Assembly (NCBI RefSeq): GCF_001514205.1
Contig: NZ_KQ948765.1
Coordinates: 311,862 to 375,861, forward strand
Length of the DNA stretch: 64,000 nt
Source of the DNA: Streptomyces griseoruber
Lineage (GTDB): Bacteria > Actinomycetota > Actinomycetes > Streptomycetales > Streptomycetaceae
Direction of reading: 5' to 3'
The notes beneath the pieces were generated by a model. That model saw only the letters and a program-made list of their open reading frames with translations. It was not told the DNA's origin and searched no databases. The position numbers and the translations under genes are program-made. Numbering within the stretch: the first letter of the stretch is position 1; the number at the start of each line of letters is the position of its first letter. This document shows positions 57,955 to 64,000 of the stretch, in pieces.

Positions 57955-59076
57955 TCACCCTTCCCGGTACAGCTTCTCCAGCCGGTCCACGACCGCGCGG
58001 ATGGAGAAGACCTCGTCGATCGCCCGCCGGCCGGCCTCGGCGAGCCGGTGCCTCAGCTCCGGGTCGGCGAGCAGCCGGCCCACCGCGTCGGCCAGCGCCT
58101 CCGGGCTGCCGTCGGTGACCAACGCCGCTTCCCTGCGGGCCAGTTCGGCCGCGATGCCGTTGCTGTCCGTGCACACGACCGGCGTTCCCTCGGCGAGCGC
58201 CTCCAGGACCGTCATCGGGAACGGCTCCTGCACACTCGGCAGGACGTACACCGCCGCCCTGCGGTACGCCGCCAGGGCCGCCGCGTGGTCGAGCGCGCCG
58301 CCGTAGGAGACGACGTGGCCGATCCCCCGGTCCTCGATCAGCCGGCGTACCGCGGGCAGCGAGCCCTCGTCGGCGCCGTAGAGCGTGAAGCGGGCCTCGT
58401 CGGACTCCTTGTGGACCAGGGCGGCCATCTCGACGAACGCCTCGGGGCGTTTGCGCGGGTGCAGTCTGGCCAGGAAGACCACGTCGTGGCCGGTGCGCGT
58501 CCGGTCGGCGTCCGTCACGGTGGACACCCGCAGGCCGTTGGGCAGGTCGACCAGCGGGGGGCCGTCCGGGCCGAGGACCGCGCAGAGTTCGCGGCGCTCC
58601 CGCTCGGTGAGCACGAGACAGGCGCGGGCGCCGCGCAGCAGGGGCACGAACAGCCGGTCGAAGACCCGCGCCACGGGAGCGGTGCGGGGCTCGACCATGC
58701 CGTGGGTCTGTGTGACGTAGTCCCTGCCCCGCAGCCGGGCCACGGCGAGCGCGGCGAGGGAGACGAGGTCGCGGCCCGCGTGCAGATGCACGGCGTCGGC
58801 ACGGCCGGTCTCCCGCCACAGGTCCCACAGCAGCAGCGGGTGCATGAGCCCGAGACAGCCCCGGCCGGGGACGAGGCGCCGGGCCGGGCGGGAGACGAAG
58901 GGGACGGTCCCGACCCGCCGCGGGGCCGGGGCCGCGCCCTTGCCCCGCCACAGCGACACCAGCCGGACGTCGTGGCCGCGGGCGGCGCACTCCTCGAGCT
59001 GGGCGGCCGCCACGCTCGTGGGGCCGCCGAAGGCCCCGTCGTCGCTGACGAGCGTGACCACATGGAGCAGTCTCAT
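57955..59076 (-). CDS. glycosyltransferase family 4 protein
   Basis: A 373-residue GT-B glycosyltransferase, with an N-terminal MRLLHVVTLVSDDGAFGGPTSVA start and a C-terminal donor site (VFLARLHPRKRPEAFVEMAAL; VYVLPSVQEPFPMTVLEALAEGTPVV with the E-x7-E pair). It probably adds a sugar to the same repeat unit. Its ATG 59076 overlaps the stop of the acetyltransferase gene, so the two are coupled. Confidence 0.85.
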   Translation of the reverse strand: MRLLHVVTLVSDDGAFGGPTSVAAAQLEECAARGHDVRLVSLWRGKGAAPAPRRVGTVPFVSRPARRLVPGRGCLGLMHPLLLWDLWRETGRADAVHLHAGRDLVSLAALAVARLRGRDYVTQTHGMVEPRTAPVARVFDRLFVPLLRGARACLVLTERERRELCAVLGPDGPPLVDLPNGLRVSTVTDADRTRTGHDVVFLARLHPRKRPEAFVEMAALVHKESDEARFTLYGADEGSLPAVRRLIEDRGIGHVVSYGGALDHAAALAAYRRAAVYVLPSVQEPFPMTVLEALAEGTPVVCTDSNGIAAELARREAALVTDGSPEALADAVGRLLADPELRHRLAEAGRRAIDEVFSIRAVVDRLEKLYREG

Positions 59077-59657
59077 GCGGCCCCTCCCCTCGCGGGCGCC
59101 GCGCCCGTCGTCAGCACCGCGCCGGCCGCGAGGTCCTGGTGGGCGACGGCGCCCGCGCCGACCACGGCGCCCCGGCCGACGGTGACCCCGCGCAGCACGA
59201 CCGCGCGGGCCGCGACCCAGCTGCCCGGCTCCAGCCGGATGGGGCCGTTGTCGAACTCGAAGGTGGCGCTGCGGCGGCGGTGGCTGCCGGTGCACAGCAG
59301 GGCGCTCTGGGAGACACAGCAGTCGTGGCCGATGGTGACCGGTTCGAGGTTGAGGATCCAGGCGTCCTCGCCGATCCAGACGTCGTCGCCGACGTCCAGT
59401 TTCCACGGCCAGTGGACGCGTACCCCGCGCCGGATCAGCACTCGCCGGCCGACCCGGGCGCCGAAGGCGCGCAGCAGCGGCGGCCGCCAGCGGGCGGGGA
59501 ACCACCACTGGGTGAACAGCAGATGCTGGGCGGCGTACCAGGCGGCCTGCACCAGCGGGGGGCGGCCCTTGTCGTATCCGGCTCCGGTGAAGCCGCGCAG
59601 CCGGCGGGCCACGACGGGCCGGTGCGCCGGGTCCGCGACGGAAGTGGTCTGTACCAT
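59073..59657 (-). CDS. WcaF-like hexapeptide acetyltransferase
   Basis: A 194-residue acyltransferase of the colanic-acid WcaF type. The left-handed beta-helix hexapeptide repeats run about residues 70-180 (VTIGHDCCVSQSALLCTGSH; WVAARAVVLRGVTVGRGAVV), with the catalytic His expected in GSHRRRS. It probably O-acetylates the repeat unit. ATG 59657 follows AAGGATC; the gene is coupled to the glycosyltransferase gene downstream. Confidence 0.83.
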   Translation of the reverse strand: MVQTTSVADPAHRPVVARRLRGFTGAGYDKGRPPLVQAAWYAAQHLLFTQWWFPARWRPPLLRAFGARVGRRVLIRRGVRVHWPWKLDVGDDVWIGEDAWILNLEPVTIGHDCCVSQSALLCTGSHRRRSATFEFDNGPIRLEPGSWVAARAVVLRGVTVGRGAVVGAGAVAHQDLAAGAVLTTGAAPARGGAA

Positions 59658-59732
59658 GACGCGATCCTTCACGGCGGCGGGGACGAAGGAGCCGCGCCGG
59701 CCGCGTGTTGGCGGCAGACCTGCCCGGATGGC

Positions 59733-59769
59733 GGACGCGGCCCCCGGCCGGAACCCGGGGACCGCGTCC
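59733..59769 (-). terminator. hairpin after sugar transferase gene
   Basis: Arms GGACGCGGcCCCCGG and CCGGGGaCCGCGTCC pair with one mismatch around a 7-base loop, between the sugar transferase stop and the acetyltransferase start. It probably ends or attenuates the sugar transferase transcript. Confidence 0.65.
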
Positions 59770-59800
59770 GTTGTTGCCGAACTTCCTGACGGACGCCCTT

Positions 59801-61273
59801 CTAGTAGGCGCCCTGGCCGTTCAGGACGGCGCGGACGGTGCGGGCCATCACGTTGACGTCGCCGGACAGCGACCAGTTGTCGACGTAGCGCAGGTCGAGC
59901 GCGACCGTCTCGCGCCAGGACAGGTCCGAGCGTCCGCTGACCTGCCACAGGCCGGTCAGGCCCGGTCGGACGTTCAGCCGGCGCATCTCGACGCCGTTGT
60001 ACTTGACGACCTCCTCGGGCAGTGGCGGGCGGGGGCCCACCAGGGACATGTGGCCGAAGAGGATGTTGAAGAGCTGGGGCAGCTCGTCCAGGGAGTAGCG
60101 GCGCAGGACGCGTCCGACCGGGGTGACCCGGGGGTCGCGGCGCATCTTGAACATGTGCCCGTCGTTCTCGTTCTGCTGCTCCAGCCCGCCCTTGAGCCGG
60201 TCCGCGTCGACCACCATGGTGCGGAACTTCCACATGGCGAACCGCATTCCGTGCCGGCCGACCCTGGTCTGGCGGTAGAGGACCGGGCCCGGTGAGCCGA
60301 GCCGGACGGCCAGCGCCAGCAGGAGCAGCAGCGGTGAGAGCAGCAGGAGCAGCAGCAGGGCGCCGGTCCGGTCCACCACCGTCTTGGCGGCGGTGTGCGC
60401 ACCGCGCTGGAGGGGCGGGGCGATGTGCAGCAGCGTGAGACCGGCCGCCGAGGTCAGCCGCACCCGGCGGCGGGCCACGTCGGTGATGCCGGGCAGCACC
60501 ATGAGCGAGCGGCCCCGGTCGTACAGCGCCCAGGACAGCCGGCGCATCCGCTCGCCGTTCAGGTGCGGGCCGGGCGCCACGAAGACCAGGTCGGCGCCGA
60601 GTTCGTCGGCCGCGCCGAGGACGACGGCGGCGTCCGCGTCGGGTGCGTCGGGTGCCTCACGGGTCAGCTGCGCGCACACGGGGACGCCCGAGGTCACCTC
60701 GTCCTCACCCACCGGGCAGGCGCCGACGATGACGTACTCGTGGTCCGTGCGCTGGGCGAGCTGTCCGACCACGGCGTCGAGGGCCGAGGCCTCGCCGACG
60801 ACCAGGACGTGGCGCAGGGCGCGGGCGTCGCGGCGGGCGGCCAGCAGATGACGGTGGATCAGCTTCTGGCAGACGCCGGTGGCCACCAGGGCGGGGATGA
60901 GCGCGGTGAACGCCTCGGCGGGCACGCTCTCCAGTCCGCAGACCACCCGCAGCGTCGCCAGGGCGCCGACCAGGACCAGCCAGTCCCGGGCCACGGCGCG
61001 CAGCCCGCCTCCGTCGCCCCAGGCGACGGGGGTGTACCGCTTGCTCGCCACCCCGATGAGCGGCCACAGCAGGGCCGCGGCGGCCGCCAGCCGCAGGGGG
61101 TGGGGCTCATGGACCTCCACGATCGTCGCGGCGACCGGCAGGGCCGCGGCGGCCAGGTCGACGCAGACGGAGAACGGGCCGTACCAGCGGGCCCGGGGCC
61201 GTACACGCCGGACGGGGTGGCGCGCCACGGGCATCGGCGCCTGCCGGGACATCGCGATTCTGAACCGGCGCAT
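59801..61273 (-). CDS. polyprenyl-phosphate sugar-1-phosphate transferase, EPS initiating enzyme
   Basis: A 490-residue membrane enzyme of the WbaP/CpsE type that starts repeat-unit assembly by moving sugar-1-phosphate to undecaprenyl phosphate. N-terminal membrane helices (about 30-145) and a CoA-binding-like domain precede the catalytic bacterial sugar transferase domain (about 300-490; WKFRTMVVDAD, LDELPQLFNILFGHMSLVGPRPPLP, RPGLTGLWQVSGRS). ATG 61273 is preceded by GAAGGAAACC. Confidence 0.88.
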   Translation of the reverse strand: MRRFRIAMSRQAPMPVARHPVRRVRPRARWYGPFSVCVDLAAAALPVAATIVEVHEPHPLRLAAAAALLWPLIGVASKRYTPVAWGDGGGLRAVARDWLVLVGALATLRVVCGLESVPAEAFTALIPALVATGVCQKLIHRHLLAARRDARALRHVLVVGEASALDAVVGQLAQRTDHEYVIVGACPVGEDEVTSGVPVCAQLTREAPDAPDADAAVVLGAADELGADLVFVAPGPHLNGERMRRLSWALYDRGRSLMVLPGITDVARRRVRLTSAAGLTLLHIAPPLQRGAHTAAKTVVDRTGALLLLLLLSPLLLLLALAVRLGSPGPVLYRQTRVGRHGMRFAMWKFRTMVVDADRLKGGLEQQNENDGHMFKMRRDPRVTPVGRVLRRYSLDELPQLFNILFGHMSLVGPRPPLPEEVVKYNGVEMRRLNVRPGLTGLWQVSGRSDLSWRETVALDLRYVDNWSLSGDVNVMARTVRAVLNGQGAY

Positions 61274-61453
61274 GGTTTCCTTCGAACCCCCACTCGCGGA
61301 TCGCATTCCTCACATGATCCTTATATCACCGCATGGGTAAGAAAATAGGCTTTTATCGAGTGGTGTGGCATGGCGGTGCGTCGCGGGTTGGGGCACGGTG
61401 GAATGACGACGCGACAGCCGTGACGACCCCGTCACGGCCGAGAGGAGCACCCG
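61274..61453. promoter_or_regulatory. divergent promoter region of sugar transferase and dodecin genes
   Basis: The 180-bp spacer has raised A+T in its left half (CATGATCCTTATATCACC, GGGTAAGAAAATAGGC), likely the promoters of the divergent genes. The dodecin ribosome site GAGAGGAG ends it. No strong palindrome. Confidence 0.45.
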
Positions 61454-61669
61454 ATGTCGAACCACACCTACCGGGTCACGGAGATCGTCGGCACCTCGCC
61501 CGACGGCGTCGACCAGGCCATCCGCAACGGCATCGGCCGCGCCTCGCAGACACTGCACAACCTGGACTGGTTCGAGGTCACCCAGGTGCGCGGGCAGCTC
61601 GAGAACGGCGACATCGCGCACTGGCAGGTGGGGCTGAAGGTCGGCTTCCGCCTGGACGAGTCGGACTGA
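61454..61669 (+). CDS. dodecin
   Basis: A 71-residue dodecin, MSNHTYRVTEIVGTSPDG then DQAIRNGIGRASQTLHNLDWFEV, complete and of normal length. Dodecins assemble into hollow dodecamers that store FMN, riboflavin or CoA derivatives. The flavin-binding Trp (DWFEV) is present. Start is ATG 61454. It converges on the HAD gene. Confidence 0.9.
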   Translation: MSNHTYRVTEIVGTSPDGVDQAIRNGIGRASQTLHNLDWFEVTQVRGQLENGDIAHWQVGLKVGFRLDESD

Positions 61670-61677
61670 CGCGCCCG

Positions 61678-62169
61678 TCAGGTACGGCCCTCCCCCTCCT
61701 GCGCTTCGCGCAGTACCGGCGACGGCGCGCTCCAGCGTGCGAGAACGACCCGGAATCCCGCCCGTTCGGCGTCGTCGCACACCAGCGCGTCGTCGTCCAC
61801 CAGCATCCGCACCCGGCGGGACCGGGCGAGCCGGCGCAGGATCTCCAGCTTGGTGCGGCGGGCGGGCCTGCGGTCGTCGTTGCGCCGCATGTACACCCGC
61901 CCCTCGGGCAGCCCCTGGGCGGCGAGCCATTCCAGCGTGTCCCGTCGGCAGCGCTCCGGCCGGCCGGTGAGGTAGACGACCTCGCACTCCTCGGCCTGCG
62001 CCAGCGCCAGGGCGACGCCCTGCGGGATCGGCGGGTCCTCGGGCGCGGCGGCGAAGAACGCGTCCCAGTCGCGCGGCCTGCTCTCCAGGAACCGCTGGCG
62101 ATGGGCCGTGTCGGCGAGGGTGTTGTCCAGGTCGAACACGGCGATCGGCCGTCCGCTGCTGTCGATCAT
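61678..62169 (-). CDS. HAD family phosphatase, polynucleotide-kinase-phosphatase-like
   Basis: A 163-residue HAD phosphatase. Motif I is FDLDNTLAD (Asp13, Asp15), motif II is the YLTGRPE segment, and motif IV is LVDDDALVCDDAERAG. It resembles the 3-prime phosphatase part of T4 polynucleotide kinase and related acid phosphatases. Start is ATG 62169. Substrate not determined. Divergent from the LLM gene. Confidence 0.82.
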   Translation of the reverse strand: MIDSSGRPIAVFDLDNTLADTAHRQRFLESRPRDWDAFFAAAPEDPPIPQGVALALAQAEECEVVYLTGRPERCRRDTLEWLAAQGLPEGRVYMRRNDDRRPARRTKLEILRRLARSRRVRMLVDDDALVCDDAERAGFRVVLARWSAPSPVLREAQEGEGRT

Positions 62170-62218
62170 GACAGCATTTTCCCGGGAATCCCGTGGGCCG
62201 TCAGGCGTTGAACGAGGT

Positions 62219-63232
62219 ATGAGCTCCGTGATCGCCTCGGCCCGCTTCTCCGTCCTCGACCGGTCCCGGATCCGCGAGGGCCACACCGCGGCGGAGGCGC
62301 TGCGGGACACCGTGTCGCTGGCGCGGGAGGCCGAGAGGCTCGGCTTCCACCGGTTCTGGGTCTCCGAGCACCACGGTGTCCCCGGCGTCGCGGGCTCGGC
62401 GCCCACCGTCCTCGCGGCCGCCGTCGCGGGAGCGACCCGCACCATCCGGGTCGGCACCGGCGGGGTGATGCTGCCCAACCACCGGCCCCTGGTGGTCGCC
62501 GAGCAGTTCGGTGTCCTGGAGTCCCTCTTCCCGGGCCGGATCGACATGGGGCTGGGCCGGTCCGTGGGCTTCACCGACGGGGTGCGCAGGGCGCTCGGCC
62601 GCGACAAGGACGACGCCGGCGACTTCGCCACCCAGCTCGGGGAACTCCTCGGCTGGTTCCGCGGCACCTCGCCGACCCGGGTGCACGCCTACCCGGCCGA
62701 GGGGCTGACGGTGCCGCCGTTCGTGCTGGCCATGGGCGAGGGCGCGGCGATCGCGGCCCGCGCGGGCCTGCCCCTGGTGATCGGCGACCTCGGGAACCGC
62801 GAGAGGCTGCGGCGCGGCATCGACACCTACCGTGCGCTGTTCCGCCCCTCCCCCTGGGCGCCCGAACCGTACGTCGTCGTCTCCGGCACGGTCGCCGTGG
62901 CCGCGGGCCCCGCGGAGGCCCGGCGGCTGCTGCTCCCGGAGGCCTGGTCGATGGCGTACTCCCGCACCCACGGCACCTTCCCGCCGCTCCCGCCCGCCGA
63001 GACGGTCGAGACGCGCAGGATGACCGCGAAGGAACGCGGCTTCTACGAGTCCGGCCTGACCGGCCACATCGCCGGCACCGAGGAGCAGGTGACGCACGAG
63101 CTGGAAACCCTGTTGAAGGAGACCGGCGCGCAGGAGATCCTCGTCACGACCAGCACGTACGACCGTACGGCGCTGCTGGACTCCCACCGGCGACTGGCCG
63201 GGATCGTGAACCGGGGGAAGAACACCGAGTGA
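62219..63232 (+). CDS. LLM class flavin-dependent oxidoreductase (MsnO8-like)
   Basis: A 337-residue TIM-barrel luciferase-like monooxygenase of the MsnO8 subgroup. Family motifs are present: RFWVSEHHGVPGVAGSAPT and GTGGVMLPNHRPLVVAEQFG. It uses reduced flavin and oxygen on an unknown substrate. ATG 62219 is used; its ribosome site is weak. The stop overlaps the next gene by 4 nt. Confidence 0.85.
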   Translation: MSSVIASARFSVLDRSRIREGHTAAEALRDTVSLAREAERLGFHRFWVSEHHGVPGVAGSAPTVLAAAVAGATRTIRVGTGGVMLPNHRPLVVAEQFGVLESLFPGRIDMGLGRSVGFTDGVRRALGRDKDDAGDFATQLGELLGWFRGTSPTRVHAYPAEGLTVPPFVLAMGEGAAIAARAGLPLVIGDLGNRERLRRGIDTYRALFRPSPWAPEPYVVVSGTVAVAAGPAEARRLLLPEAWSMAYSRTHGTFPPLPPAETVETRRMTAKERGFYESGLTGHIAGTEEQVTHELETLLKETGAQEILVTTSTYDRTALLDSHRRLAGIVNRGKNTE

Positions 63233-64000
63233 CCGTCGCGGAACTGCTGTCCGCCCACGACGGGCAACTGCGCGGCCGGGTACCCCCGGACCTGCGCTGG
63301 GGCACCGTCGCCGTGGAGGACGGGCCGGTGGCGCGCGTGCACCACGGCACGCATGCCGTCGTGGAGCACCGGGAGCTCACCGGTGCGGACCTGCCGGACC
63401 TGGTCCGCCGGCAGCAGGAGGAATGCGCGGCGCGGGTCGAGCCGCTGGAGTGGAAGGTGTACTCCCACGACACCCCGCGGCTCGCACGGGCCCTGGCCGA
63501 GGCCGGGTTCACCGCGGGCCCGGCCCGCAGCCTGCTGGTGGCCGAGACCGCGGGCCTGCCCGCCCCGCAGCCTCCTTCGTCCGTACGACAGAACTGGCTG
63601 GGCCGCTCCGCCGCCGAACGCGAGACGATCCGCCGGCTGGCCGCCGCCGCTCCCGGGCAGCGCAGGCCGCTGAGCGAGTTGGTGGCCGACGGGGTCGGGC
63701 GGGTGATCGGGGCCGAGATGAACGTCCTGGTCCTGGAACGGCACGGGCGGCTCGTCGACGAGGTCTGGCTGGAGCGTGTGCCCGGCACGGACTTCGCCTC
63801 GGTCGGCGGGATCACCGGTCCCCGCCCCGAGCTGCTGCACGCGGCCGGGCAGTGGGCGGCCCGGGGACCGTGGGGCCGGCAGGCGGCCCGGTACCTCGTG
63901 GCCGAGGCGGGCGGCGAGCTGGTCGACGCCCATCTGGCGGCCGGTTTCCAGGAGATCGCCGAGGTGACGACGTACCGCTGGGCCCCGCCCGGCGAACCGG
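63229..64000 (+). CDS. GNAT-like N-acetyltransferase, cut by window end
   Basis: The first 257 codons of a gene that runs off the right edge. GTG 63229 overlaps the LLM gene stop. Residues 1-160 look like an acyl-CoA N-acyltransferase fold (WKVYSHDTPRLARALAEAGFTAGPARSLLV), with a second similar half after 160. The acetyl-CoA-binding motif A and the C terminus cannot be judged in full. Coupling to the LLM gene suggests a shared substrate. Confidence 0.7.
   Translation, partial: MTVAELLSAHDGQLRGRVPPDLRWGTVAVEDGPVARVHHGTHAVVEHRELTGADLPDLVRRQQEECAARVEPLEWKVYSHDTPRLARALAEAGFTAGPARSLLVAETAGLPAPQPPSSVRQNWLGRSAAERETIRRLAAAAPGQRRPLSELVADGVGRVIGAEMNVLVLERHGRLVDEVWLERVPGTDFASVGGITGPRPELLHAAGQWAARGPWGRQAARYLVAEAGGELVDAHLAAGFQEIAEVTTYRWAPPGEP

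Noticed and set aside
1..64000. An integrated element, prophage or secondary-metabolite cluster.
   Set aside because: No integrase, transposase, tRNA-linked repeat, PKS or NRPS module is seen, and gene content and codon use are uniform.

Overview
The window is a stretch of Streptomyces chromosome, or that of a very close actinomycete. This follows from G+C above 70 percent with strong third-position bias, GTG/TTG starts, GGAGG ribosome sites, dense 4-nt ATGA/GTGA start-stop overlaps, and typical Streptomyces families: XRE/DUF397/HATPase modules, Tat-exported hydrolases, EgtABCD, many TetR and MarR regulators. I see no rRNA, tRNA, CRISPR array, phage, insertion sequence, or PKS/NRPS cluster. 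Most of the window looks like ordinary chromosome rather than a recent island.

Region 0-13.9 kb: the end of one gene; a conserved unknown; a MoxR ATPase coupled to a CoxE-type VWA protein; an SDR/TetR divergent pair with doubled operators; a cupin; a PLP-dependent threonine/serine dehydratase coupled to a YheO/DauR-type regulator; a Methyltransf_19 enzyme; a WhiJ-like regulatory module (XRE regulator, DUF397 protein, ATP-binding anti-sigma-type kinase, HEAT-like protein); a pirin; an EamA exporter with a divergent MarR and perfect palindromes; a second MarR; and a TPR protein.

Region 14-41.8 kb: redox and accessory metabolism under local regulators. It holds a PepSY membrane protein, peptide deformylase, a disulfide oxidoreductase divergent from a thioredoxin, an aldehyde dehydrogenase with LacI, a TetR with a Tet(X)-like monooxygenase behind a triple operator, and a TetR with an FMN reductase behind a double operator. 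Next come an FkbM methyltransferase, an internally deleted TerC gene, an HSL-type esterase, the C-terminal remnant of a LAL regulator, a gene-poor 600 bp with a 27-bp triple repeat, a PucR-like regulator, an orphan Tat-exported solute-binding protein, a NarL two-component system, an MFS exporter with MarR, a secreted GH43-CBM42 enzyme, an amidase, a small OB/NfeD-like protein with a flotillin, a PemK/MazF-like protein, and a PARG-like ADP-ribose glycohydrolase.

Region 42.1-46.5 kb: an ergothioneine operon egtABCD, all four genes translationally coupled.

Region 46.5-61.3 kb: a Wzx/Wzy-type exopolysaccharide locus made of several transcription units. These are a secreted beta-helix lyase-like protein; a CDP-alcohol phosphatidyltransferase; a coupled five-gene operon (polymerase, chain-length protein, flippase, secreted beta-propeller/FN3 protein, TagD-like cytidylyltransferase); a GDP-mannose-3,5-epimerase-like enzyme with a glycosyltransferase; a glycosyltransferase with a WcaF-like acetyltransferase; and a polyprenyl-phosphate sugar transferase. 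The mix of EPS assembly, CDP-alcohol chemistry and exported beta-structured proteins in coupled order is the most system-like feature of the window. The last 2.5 kb holds a dodecin, a HAD phosphatase, an LLM oxidoreductase and a GNAT-like protein cut by the window edge.
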